IMG/VR virus record: IMGVR_UViG_3300029267_001796
Coordinates: 1 to 20,797 of that record
From: a virus
Strand: one strand, 5' to 3'
Length of the DNA stretch: 20,797 bases
In this document: piece by piece, positions 14,151 to 20,563 of the stretch
Numbering within the stretch: position 1 is the stretch's first letter
Layout: each line of letters opens with the position of its first letter
Translations under genes and position numbers: made by a program
Notes under the pieces: generated by a model
Database searches by the model: none
Seen by the model: only the letters and a program-made list of their open reading frames with translations
Told to the model about the DNA's origin: nothing

Positions 14151-15587
14151 ATGGCACTCTCTTATGACCATCTGTTCCGTGACATCGGCGAAGTAATTGA
14201 GGCCATTGATGACCTGCTGGATTTCGCCGATGGAACCGCTGCAATCGACCTGGTGAACATGGAAGATGAGATCAGCGACCAGTTCATCGACGAAACGGAT
14301 CTGGGGGATGGGGCTCTGGCTGCCAGGTATGACGTGCTAAGTGGTACGTCTGAGATGTTCATCGGATTCAAGGATGCTGTGATTGGCTGGATTACCAGCC
14401 TCGGCTCTCTGGCGGAAGAAAGGCTACGGGATTATGACACCGTGCTGGATGAGATGAACCTGACGAAGGACGTGACCACGGAAGACCTGCTGGAGGAACT
14501 GTATCGGAAGATGGTGGACGATGGAGAAGACGTGGACCAGAGTACGGTGACGGTTGGTGCTGCCACGGTGATTGATGGGAACGGGGATGGGGTGGTACTC
14601 AACACGAAACTGTTGGATGGATCAAGTGCCCCAAGTAGCGGCTGGCCTGTCATTCCTGATTATGCCCAGGACTTGAGCAATGCGGCCGGGGCAGGAAGAA
14701 TGCCTGGCGAGAACGCAGCCTATACGGGAACGGATTCGGAATTGGGTGTGGTCAGTGAGACCATGACCTTGACGTGCATTCAGGATTCGGAAACGGATGG
14801 GGTGGATGAAGGATCGGAAGTGTTCTCCTGGTCAGGAGAAGAAGGGGATGAGAATTACAGTTGGGAGGCAGAAGGAAGTGGGCTAGGCCCTAGCGTGACC
14901 GTAGCGAATGGGGCGGGGATCATTACGGATGGGGAGTTCGAGTATTTCACAAGTGACGACCCGGACTATTGGACAATCGACAATGGGACGGCTTCAACCC
15001 ACATCTTGGAGAACACTGCAAGTGAGCATCGTGGTAGTGCTTGCTTGGAGTATGCTGGCGATGGGGCACAAGCTACCATTGAAATCCATCAGGATGTGTC
15101 GGACTTGACGCCATTGCGGAGGTATTTCGTTGGTTGTTGGGTGAAGGGGACGGCTGGAATTGTGGCAGGTGATTTGACGATTGAGATGGAAGGGACGGGA
15201 TACACGGCGGGGACAACGGAAAAGATCAGCATGAACTCAGCAGCCCTGGCTGCTCAAGTAGCATGGGATGAGGAGTATTTCTTCTTCACGGCACCGGCTG
15301 AAATCCCAAGCGACTTCAAGCTGGTTGTGAAGGTGGAGAACACCCTGACGAATGCAAAGAGTGTTTACGTGGATGGGTTGGCGTTGGCACCCGTCGAGTA
15401 CCACGGTGGCGTTGGGGTTGCGATCCTTGCGGGCAACGCGAAGTTTATCCGAGGGGATCGGTCCACATTCACCGTGGCAAACGACGCTGCTGGCACGTTC
15501 CAGGAGTTCTTCCGAAAGAACTTCAGGGTCCAGTTGCCAAGTGACGGGGCTGCCGGGGAAAGCATTTCCGATGCTTGGGCAGAGTAA
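14151..15587 (+). CDS. Acidic protein with carbohydrate-binding-type domain, only plus-strand gene (478 aa)
   Basis: This is the only convincing gene on the plus strand. The start follows AAAGGAATTAGCCC. Residues 1-125 are helical and acidic (IGEVIEAIDDLLDFADG, LLEELYRKMVDDGEDVD). Residues 130-250 are low-complexity, Gly/Ser/Asp/Glu-rich with short strands. Residues about 256-418 look like a CBM4/9-type jelly roll: DGEFEYF, then W-x-x-DNG-x-AS, ENTASEHRGSACLEYAGDGA, IHQDVSDLTPLRRYFVGCW and a closing SVYVDGLALAPV. Residues 420-478 form a C-terminal tail with an FRKNFRVQLPS segment. A sugar-binding virion accessory protein is the best guess. It sits between terminase and protease genes, where a portal gene is normally found, and ends 14 bases before the end of the convergent 117-aa gene. 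Confidence 0.8.
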   Translation: MALSYDHLFRDIGEVIEAIDDLLDFADGTAAIDLVNMEDEISDQFIDETDLGDGALAARYDVLSGTSEMFIGFKDAVIGWITSLGSLAEERLRDYDTVLDEMNLTKDVTTEDLLEELYRKMVDDGEDVDQSTVTVGAATVIDGNGDGVVLNTKLLDGSSAPSSGWPVIPDYAQDLSNAAGAGRMPGENAAYTGTDSELGVVSETMTLTCIQDSETDGVDEGSEVFSWSGEEGDENYSWEAEGSGLGPSVTVANGAGIITDGEFEYFTSDDPDYWTIDNGTASTHILENTASEHRGSACLEYAGDGAQATIEIHQDVSDLTPLRRYFVGCWVKGTAGIVAGDLTIEMEGTGYTAGTTEKISMNSAALAAQVAWDEEYFFFTAPAEIPSDFKLVVKVENTLTNAKSVYVDGLALAPVEYHGGVGVAILAGNAKFIRGDRSTFTVANDAAGTFQEFFRKNFRVQLPSDGAAGESISDAWAE

Positions 15588-15601
15588 CCTGGTTGGGCCG
15601 G

Positions 15602-15955
15602 TTAGCCTTGCTTCTTCCCAGTAGTTGCTGCCTTTGCCTTTTGCTTGGGCTCAGCAGGTTGGGAAGGTTCCTTGGGCTGGGCAGGTGCCTGGGTTTCTGG
15701 CTTCGGGTCTTCGCTCTTGCGTAAGGTAGGCAAGGCCGGATTAGGTTCCAGGATTTCATCGACGTTGCATGGTTCGGGGAACTCTGCTGTGACCATGTAG
15801 TCGCCGGTTGCCAAGGGAACTAGGGTCACGGATGATGCACCTTGCTCCGAAAGCTGATTCATCACGTTCTGAAGTCCGGTCTTTACCGGATGCCTCGTAT
15901 GTCCGTGCAGTGCAGACAGAACGGGAATGGGGTAGTGGCAGACTTTGTAAGGCAT
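15602..15955 (-). CDS. Hypothetical protein with disordered Lys/Pro-rich tail (117 aa)
   Basis: The start at 15955 follows GGAGAGTCCTA. Residues 1-65 look folded: MPYKVCHYPIPVLSAL, a helix KTGLQNVMNQLSEQG and a strand pair SVTLVPLATGDYMVTAEFP. Residues 75-117 are Pro-, Lys-, Ala- and Gln-rich with no hydrophobic core (for example PAQPKEPSQPAEPKQKAKAA), so are probably disordered. I do not recognise the family. It follows the terminase large subunit gene by 20 bases and would be co-transcribed with it. In this location a small head or portal-associated protein could be expected, but nothing in the sequence proves that. Confidence 0.65.
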   Translation of the reverse strand: MPYKVCHYPIPVLSALHGHTRHPVKTGLQNVMNQLSEQGASSVTLVPLATGDYMVTAEFPEPCNVDEILEPNPALPTLRKSEDPKPETQAPAQPKEPSQPAEPKQKAKAATTGKKQG

Positions 15956-15975
15956 TAGGACTCTCCGTGCTGAAG

Positions 15976-17496
15976 TTAGGATACGACCATCGGTGTATGA
16001 TCGCTTTGATCGTTTGGTACCTCGAACAAGCTGGCACCACAGGACGTTACTAATTCGAGGAAGCAGATACCGGCATAGGCCAGTGTGTCTACTTGGTCGG
16101 CAGTTTCCTTTGGATCACCTGTCCAGGTGAATATCTCTTGTTCCCATTTGCGAAGCCATGGGGCGTACTTTTCTCTGGGGAAGAAAACCTTCCCACGTTC
16201 CATCTGATTGGCCGCGGTGGTGGCACGCACGAGCTTGTCCTGTGATGCGGGGCGAAGGTCCTTGACCGGGAAGCCTTCTGCCGCTAGGAGTTGGAACAAG
16301 CCGATGCCCAAGCCGTTGGCTTCAACACCGACGAAGAGTAGCCGGCCGGAACCCATGACCTTCGGTAAGTTGGAGCCCGGTTGGTTGGTCGCGTGCTTCC
16401 GGCAGTTCATGCGGATGCGTTGTAGGACCTCGGGGGTTTCTGCTTGGAAGCGGTCTACATCCCATAGGAGCAGATCCCATTGGGGCGTGATGCACCAAGT
16501 AGAGATGACGGTCCAGGAGGGTTCACGCTGCCATAGCAGTGCATCCGCCGGACCTTCCCGAACAGAGGCAGCAGGGTCAATGGTTTGGAAGAACACGCAA
16601 TCATGGACGTAGTGGGTGCGTCCGTCCTCAAGGACGATGACCAGGTGGTCGTCCGTGAAGCCATAGTATTTAGCCCAGGACCTCCGGAAACGACTGTCGG
16701 GACTGACGCCCCAGTCACCGTTTAGAAGTTGTTCGCGGGTAATGGGGTCAAGCTCTTGAAGGGATTCGATGTATTCCCCTTGATCGAGGAATGGGTTGTC
16801 TGAAATGAAGGCTGGGATGTGGGGACGTTGGGGGTGGGTTCCCCGGTAGATAGGCCCAACACGTTCGATCTGGAAACGCTCTTGAACCCAACCATGACCT
16901 ACACCACCGGGGTTGGAGGCTGAACGAACACGCAAGGGGATCTTGGACTGTTGGGCAAACTCACGACAGGTAGGGCAGTTGGGATTGGGCTGTTGTTGGT
17001 GTTCGGGACAATGGCCCCTACGAAGACGGGAGAACAGGTAGGTGTAGTCCCATTCCCAGTGCTGTGTGAGTTCATCGAAGCCGATGAATTGGAAGGCCGA
17101 TGACTGATAGCGGTACCGATCCATCGGGCCATTGAGGTAGCCGAACTGTAGCACGGCACCTGACGGGAACGTCCATTTGTTGAGTGAACCATTCCAATGG
17201 GCGTCCGATTGAGAAAGCCACTGGTGAGAGCGTGGGATCAGGGCTTCCTCAAGTTGTAAGTCGGTGAGGGTCTTGCGGAACAGTAGGGCAGAATAGCGTG
17301 GTACGTCCACGTATTGGAGGGCTGCCATTAACAGGGCGTCCGACTTGCCACCACCTGCCGCACCCCCATAGAACGCTTCCCGATGAGGTAGCATGAGAAA
17401 GCATAGTTGCCTGGCTGTTGGCCGGTGTGGGATGTACTCCGACCAGTGCAGACATCGCCAGAACTTTCGTTGTGCCTCAATCGGGATAGCAGTCAC
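15976..17496 (-). CDS. terL: Terminase large subunit (TerL)
   Basis: The 506-aa packaging motor subunit has a Walker A motif GGAAGGGKS at residues 44-52, an adenine/arginine strand ALLFRKT at 70-76, a Walker B FQFIGFDEL at 135-143, the coupling motif RSASNPGG at 191-198, and a probable RNase H-like nuclease start QTIDPAAS (D307), with a second acidic strand DLLLWDVDRF (residues 341-350). It cuts concatemeric DNA and drives it into the prohead. Between Walker B and the coupling motif is an insert with HC at 162-163 and CPTC at 174-177, which could bind zinc. It begins at a GTG that overlaps the upstream stop as TAGTG; no ATG and only a weak ribosome binding site are nearby, so translational coupling is likely. 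Confidence 0.93.
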   Translation of the reverse strand: MTAIPIEAQRKFWRCLHWSEYIPHRPTARQLCFLMLPHREAFYGGAAGGGKSDALLMAALQYVDVPRYSALLFRKTLTDLQLEEALIPRSHQWLSQSDAHWNGSLNKWTFPSGAVLQFGYLNGPMDRYRYQSSAFQFIGFDELTQHWEWDYTYLFSRLRRGHCPEHQQQPNPNCPTCREFAQQSKIPLRVRSASNPGGVGHGWVQERFQIERVGPIYRGTHPQRPHIPAFISDNPFLDQGEYIESLQELDPITREQLLNGDWGVSPDSRFRRSWAKYYGFTDDHLVIVLEDGRTHYVHDCVFFQTIDPAASVREGPADALLWQREPSWTVISTWCITPQWDLLLWDVDRFQAETPEVLQRIRMNCRKHATNQPGSNLPKVMGSGRLLFVGVEANGLGIGLFQLLAAEGFPVKDLRPASQDKLVRATTAANQMERGKVFFPREKYAPWLRKWEQEIFTWTGDPKETADQVDTLAYAGICFLELVTSCGASLFEVPNDQSDHTPMVVS

Positions 17497-17771
17497 TAGA
17501 CTTCGCCAGGGTTCAATGGGTGTTCAAAGCCTTCCTCGCTTTCGAGGATGGCAAGGGTCACCGGGCAACCAAGGTGATGATACCAGCCATAGGCTGCGAT
17601 TCTGAGTTTGAAATATCTGCCCGCACGTTCCAAGTCGTTAATATCCTGGGCCTCTTGGGACAGGAAGCGAAGTTTTTCTACTTCCTTCAGAAACCGCTTG
17701 AGCTTCCTCCGTTTAGCTGATTTGGTCTTCGGGCTGCCCCATTCCAGGGTAAGGGTTCGCTGAACGGACAT
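17496..17771 (-). CDS. Small charged helical protein (91 aa)
   Basis: The start at 17771 is preceded by AAGGAGGTTCCA, one of the best ribosome binding sites in the window; an upstream in-frame extension would overlap the zinc-binding protein gene and lacks such a site. The product begins MSVQRTLTLEWGSPKTK, followed by a strongly basic then charged helix (AKRRKLKRFLKEVEKLRFLSQ) that may form a coiled coil, then ERAGRYFKLRIAAYGWYHHLG. Family unknown. Its stop overlaps the TerL start by one base, so it is probably coupled to terminase expression. A terminase or packaging accessory is conceivable from position only. Confidence 0.7.
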   Translation of the reverse strand: MSVQRTLTLEWGSPKTKSAKRRKLKRFLKEVEKLRFLSQEAQDINDLERAGRYFKLRIAAYGWYHHLGCPVTLAILESEEGFEHPLNPGEV

Positions 17772-17781
17772 TGGAACCTCC

Positions 17782-18033
17782 TTATTCATTGCAATGACAA
17801 TGTTCCATGGGCTTGTTGCAGCGAATGCACAGCAATCCAGTTCCTCGGCAGCGAAGGCAAGTGTCACGTAGGTTCGCGGTTTGGAAACTGGTTGCAATCT
17901 CTGCTGCATTGGGTTGACGAAAGACAAAGCCGAACCCAGAGCAGATTGGGCAGTATCGAAAGCCTGGCAAGATGCTGGCTTTCTTGTTAATGCTTTGCTT
18001 GATTACCTCTTGGTTTGGTGTCTGGTTCGGCAT
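17782..18033 (-). CDS. Cys-rich zinc-binding protein, DnaJ-like Cys motif (83 aa)
   Basis: The product holds CPICSGFG (C-x-x-C-x-G-x-G), then CLRCRGTG, CIRC and a final HCHC: Cys pairs typical of zinc ribbons and of the DnaJ central domain, here reduced to about two metal sites. The first 25 residues are polar and basic. No J-domain or peptidase domain is present, so it is not a DnaJ chaperone. Similar small Cys-rich proteins occur in phages without known function; nucleic acid or protein binding is plausible. Start at 18033 lies one base after the stop of the 38-aa membrane peptide gene; only a weak AGGG site is present, suggesting translational coupling. Confidence 0.7.
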   Translation of the reverse strand: MPNQTPNQEVIKQSINKKASILPGFRYCPICSGFGFVFRQPNAAEIATSFQTANLRDTCLRCRGTGLLCIRCNKPMEHCHCNE

Positions 18034-18034
18034 G

Positions 18035-18151
18035 TCAGAACCCTATTTCGATTCCCAAGAGGACCAGGCCCAACAGAAACACAGTCGACAGCAGAACGAG
18101 GGTCAATGCGAACACGGTAGTACCAATCAGGTTGGAAATGAAATTGAACAT
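18035..18151 (-). CDS. Single-span membrane peptide (38 aa)
   Basis: A very short gene: ATG at 18151 after GGGAGATTGAC, stop at 18035-18037, next gene starting one base later. The peptide begins MFNFISNLIG and is then almost wholly hydrophobic through to LLGIEIGF (residues about 8-36), with no charged residue except one Glu near the C-terminus. That is one transmembrane helix. In phages such peptides can be holin-like or lysis-timing components, but no endolysin or spanin gene is next to it, so the role is unknown. The strong ribosome binding site and the tight packing between neighbours support it being real. Confidence 0.65.
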   Translation of the reverse strand: MFNFISNLIGTTVFALTLVLLSTVFLLGLVLLGIEIGF

Positions 18152-18185
18152 GTCAATCTCCCGTGGGGGTTAGGGTGACTTGACC

Positions 18186-18422
18186 TTAACCTAGTTTCTT
18201 GACGTGCGTTCCTTCTGGGAGAGAAGGGGGATTCAGCTTGTGAAACAAGACGCGGCAACCTGCCCTTGCCGGATAGAGTCCGACGAAGGTGTAGCCGGTC
18301 AGATCGCCACCTTCCGCTTCGATGGCTTTGATGAGGATTTGTGCCATTTCTTCATGGCTGAAAACGTAACCGCGGGCTTCAGAACATTGCATGGTAGACC
18401 TCTTGATTAAAACGTCTTGCAT
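18186..18422 (-). CDS. Small hypothetical protein with two possible starts (78 or 68 aa)
   Basis: Two in-frame ATGs, at 18422 and 18392, each have a ribosome binding site at the same spacing (AGGAGGTCTATC and AGAGGTCTACC). They lie within a 30-bp-spaced duplication described separately. From the first start the product is 78 aa, from the second 68 aa. The common part has a helix SHEEMAQILIKAIEAEGGD followed by strands (YTFVGLYPARAGCRVLFHK) and a proline-rich end. The family is not recognised. It is the first gene downstream of the pentamer array, so any regulatory effect of the array on transcription would act on this gene first. Confidence 0.65.
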   Translation of the reverse strand: MQDVLIKRSTMQCSEARGYVFSHEEMAQILIKAIEAEGGDLTGYTFVGLYPARAGCRVLFHKLNPPSLPEGTHVKKLG

Positions 18423-18438
18423 GATAGACCTCCTGACT
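18387..18438. repeat. Two near-identical copies of a translation start region, 30 bp apart
   Basis: The 22-base segments at 18387-18408 and 18417-18438 match at 19 of 22 positions. On the minus strand each contains a purine-rich ribosome binding site and an ATG; both ATGs are in frame with the 78-aa gene. It appears to be a local tandem duplication of the initiation region. Confidence 0.8.
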
Positions 18439-18457
18439 GAAGGGGTTGGTGAAAACC

Positions 18458-18708
18458 ATTCCGATCCCTTCCATTCCTATCCGCTTCACTTCGTTACTAT
18501 CCGTTCCGCTACTTTCCACTTCCATCCGCTCCTTTCCGTTCCGATCCTCTACTTTCCATTCCCATCCGATCCAATCCGTTCCGCTCCGCTGGATGGATAA
18601 GGGCAACCATTGCTTTCCATTCCCGTCCCCTCCCCTCCTCTCCCGTCCCATCCACTACCTTCCATTCCCGTCCTGTCCATGCCCATCCAATCCAGTCCTA
18701 TCCACTAC
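18458..18708. repeat. Phased degenerate pentamer array, NNTCC on plus / GGANN on minus
   Basis: Two blocks of contiguous 5-bp units. Block 1 is 18458-18587 (26 units) and block 2 is 18614-18708 (19 units); a 26-base interruption (18588-18613) shifts the phase by one base. By hand count 36 of 45 units are exactly NNTCC, the third base is T in 44 and the fifth is C in all 45; most exceptions are NCTAC or NCTTC. The first two bases are almost free. The array ends on the TerS stop codon. All frames tend to stay open because of composition, but the 5-bp rhythm and lack of a ribosome binding site argue against a protein. Possible roles: packaging site, structured or protein-titrating RNA, or expanded simple repeat. 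Confidence 0.85.
18622..18649 (-). other. Potential G-quadruplex in the pentamer array
   Basis: On the minus strand five runs of three or four G (GGG, GGG, GGGG, GGGG, GGG) are separated by loops of 1 to 6 bases. This fits the canonical quadruplex pattern. It would form in the transcribed (minus-sense) RNA or the G-rich DNA strand. Confidence 0.55.
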
Positions 18709-19469
18709 ACCGCTTCTCCGTTTCCGTCTGTTTCTGCGTCAACGTCTACCACGTCTTCACCGTTCTGTTGTTCGAGGGCGTTGAAGACACGTTGACCTTC
18801 TTCTGTTGCTTCGATCAGTCCGAGTTCCTGGAACAAGTACAATGCACCGGCAAGGGTTTCTTCATCTGCTGGGAACTGTTCTTTCTGAGTGACTTCAACA
18901 TCGTGTTGTAGCGTTCCACCGATCTGAATGTTGGGCGACCAGTCCTGTTTTGCAGAGCCATGCGTCAACCACCATTTCGGATCTTCTTTCGCAACAGCAA
19001 CCTCTGCCAAAAGCCTGGCCTTACCTTTCGCTTCCTCAACATCTTCGAGAAATCCCAGGTAGATGAATCCATTGGGCGGTTCGATCAAGTCATTTGGATC
19101 AGGTTGTAAGTCTTCCTCTTCGCATTGTTCTAGCCTGGACAATCGTTCACGCTCTTTCCTTCCCTTGTTCAACCAGGCATAGAACGTCTTGGCGTTTACA
19201 CCAAGGGAGGCTGCTGCTACATGGTCGTAGGCCCCTGCTTCTATGTAGCGAAGGAACCTGTTGTAACTCTCTGCACTTAGGGTTTCAAGGCGAAGACGCT
19301 TCCTTGGCTTCCCTTTCTGGCGGAGAATAGTAGCAGCCGTTAGTAATGGATTATGGGTGTCATCAGGGTTGCCGTTTCCATTGCCGTTTGAGTGACCATT
19401 GCCGGTGGTGTGTCTTAGCCCATCTTGGTCTTTGTCTTGGTCTTCCGGGCCCATTGGGTGTTTGGCCAT
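18705..19469 (-). CDS. terS: Terminase small subunit (TerS)
   Basis: The start at 19469 (254 aa) is chosen for ACAGGAATCGAGCC upstream; longer versions lack a site and run into the terminator. Residues 15-40 are Gly/Asn/Asp-rich and disordered. Residues about 62-108 form a helix-turn-helix: RFLRYIEAGAYDHVAAASLG, then VNAKTFYAWLNKGRKE. Residues about 145-185 (FLEDVEEAKGKARLLAEVAVAKEDPKWWLTHG) match the helical core often seen in small terminases, ending near a W-W motif, and the segment after contains DWSPN. The C-terminal 60 residues are acidic. TerS recognises the packaging site and recruits TerL. Here TerL is separated by about 1.2 kb containing small genes and the pentamer array, unlike the usual adjacency. 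Confidence 0.8.
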   Translation of the reverse strand: MAKHPMGPEDQDKDQDGLRHTTGNGHSNGNGNGNPDDTHNPLLTAATILRQKGKPRKRLRLETLSAESYNRFLRYIEAGAYDHVAAASLGVNAKTFYAWLNKGRKERERLSRLEQCEEEDLQPDPNDLIEPPNGFIYLGFLEDVEEAKGKARLLAEVAVAKEDPKWWLTHGSAKQDWSPNIQIGGTLQHDVEVTQKEQFPADEETLAGALYLFQELGLIEATEEGQRVFNALEQQNGEDVVDVDAETDGNGEAV

Positions 19470-19555
19470 GGCTCGATTCCTGTTGTCACATTTGCCAAAG
19501 TGTCCAGTCCGAAGAAACCAAACTTCTGCTAAGATAGTGTAGAGGTATGGGCATG

Positions 19556-19589
19556 AAAAAACCACCCCCCACTTCAGGTGAAGGGTGGT
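19556..19589 (-). terminator. Intrinsic terminator upstream of TerS
   Basis: On the minus strand ACCACCC pairs with GGGTGGT, with an inner CAC/GTG extension and a 5-base loop, followed by six T. It would end transcripts from the DUF4417-like and 52-aa genes, so TerS needs its own promoter or read-through. I see no convincing promoter between it and TerS. Confidence 0.8.
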
Positions 19590-19643
19590 CAGTCTCAAGC
19601 CTGGTCATTTGACCGGCTTACCCAACCCCCACGATTGGCTCAA

Positions 19644-19802
19644 TTAAAAGTTGCCTTCCCTCAGCAAACGCCGTGCTCGGTTGCGGACACGATCAGGGGC
19701 ACCTTCATCGGCGGCGATCTGACGAAGCCTCCGCTCTGCACCGGCGACAGTACGTGGACGCAATCGGCGACGGCCAACGTCCGAAGCAGCACCTTTACTC
19801 AT
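19644..19802 (-). CDS. Small Arg-rich protein (52 aa)
   Basis: The ATG at 19802 is preceded by AAAGGAACGATGCT and lies 13 bases after the stop of the DUF4417-like gene. The product begins MSKGAASDVGRRRLRPRT, then has helical repeats RRLRQIAADEG and DRVRNRARRLLREGNF, giving a very high Arg content and a probable nucleic acid-binding or coiled helix. No family is recognised. It is the last gene before the terminator at 19556-19589. An alternative start ten codons earlier would overlap the upstream gene and has no comparable ribosome binding site. Confidence 0.6.
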   Translation of the reverse strand: MSKGAASDVGRRRLRPRTVAGAERRLRQIAADEGAPDRVRNRARRLLREGNF

Positions 19803-19815
19803 AGCATCGTTCCTT

Positions 19816-20559
19816 TCAGGCTGTCGGGGCAAGCCTACCTTGCCTCTGTTTCCGGGCTTTGACCACTTGATCCTGCATGTAGCTTCGGGTGGGAACCCAG
19901 GTGCAGGGGCCTACTTTGGTTGCCCACTCTTTTGCTACTTTATCGGTCCTAGCCCACAGCCAAATTGGGGTTTTGGGCCAGCGACTCACAAGCCACCTGG
20001 CCCCTTTCCAAAACTGGGTACGTCCCCATTCTATACCCTTTTGGTGGTGAGCGTCAATAAGAATTGGGCCGGGGAAGCTATCCGGCCACCATCCCGACCA
20101 TATCTCCAGCCACCCATCCAGGGCCAAAATGCCGACGTTGGGAATCAGGGAAAATCCCGCCTTGATGAAATCGGAGGAGACTACGGCTGATCGGTAGACC
20201 TGATATAGCTGGTAGATGAGGGGTTGGAACTTCCAGGCTGAGAAGTCTGGGCTGACAACCTTGGAGATGCCACGCTCCTGCAACCAGGCTACCTTTTTCA
20301 GGAATAGATGACCTTTCCAGAGTGGTTCGATCAGGTTGTCTTCGCACAGGAAATGGACGATGCACTTTTTCGGATCACCACCTGCCTCGAAATACCGCTT
20401 CACGTCCCATCCATCACAACGAACTAGATAGTTGAGGTTGTAGTCCGTTCTGATCCCTGGCATCCATCCAATGGCATCCATTGCAGGAAGATGGCCCAAT
20501 GAGATGCAACCTTCCCCACTGATTTGTGGGAAGCCAAGACTGGTTGGGCTGAGGTTCAT
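19816..20559 (-). CDS. DUF4417-like protein (247 aa)
   Basis: The ATG at 20559 follows GGAGGAATAACGCA, which overlaps the upstream gene's last codons; an earlier in-frame start would lie inside that gene. The central part matches DUF4417 as I know it: a strand with IVHFLCEDNLIEPLW, VVSPDFSAWKFQPLIYQLYQ (the conserved PDFS with hydrophobic/aromatic followers), YRSAVVSSDFIKAGFSLIPN and later WLVSRWPKTPIWLW. The N-terminus has YNLNYLVRCDGWDVKRYFE. The function of DUF4417 is unknown; it occurs in phages and bacterial mobile elements. Not a recognised enzyme, although PDFS...IPN resembles a TIM-barrel-like strand order. It precedes the 52-aa gene in the same transcript. Confidence 0.7.
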   Translation of the reverse strand: MNLSPTSLGFPQISGEGCISLGHLPAMDAIGWMPGIRTDYNLNYLVRCDGWDVKRYFEAGGDPKKCIVHFLCEDNLIEPLWKGHLFLKKVAWLQERGISKVVSPDFSAWKFQPLIYQLYQVYRSAVVSSDFIKAGFSLIPNVGILALDGWLEIWSGWWPDSFPGPILIDAHHQKGIEWGRTQFWKGARWLVSRWPKTPIWLWARTDKVAKEWATKVGPCTWVPTRSYMQDQVVKARKQRQGRLAPTA

Positions 20560-20563
20560 TGCG

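Noticed and set aside
15586-15604. Short inverted repeat TAACC/GGTTA between the convergent genes, as a bidirectional terminator
   Set aside because: Only five paired bases and no T-tract on either strand.
18458-18708. CRISPR array or diversity-generating retroelement variable repeat
   Set aside because: Units are 5 bp with no spacer-repeat alternation, and there is no cas or reverse transcriptase gene and no template/variable repeat pair.
18379-18784. Several overlapping open frames on both strands across the pentamer array (Gly/Trp/Glu-rich or Ser/Pro-rich)
   Set aside because: Frames are open because the repeat lacks stops in most phases; products are low complexity, none has a proper ribosome binding site, and 5-bp periodicity does not fit codons.
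19490-19555. Promoter for TerS in the leader after the terminator
   Set aside because: The best -10-like sequences (TACACT, TATCTT) lack a matching -35 at proper spacing, so I did not list one.
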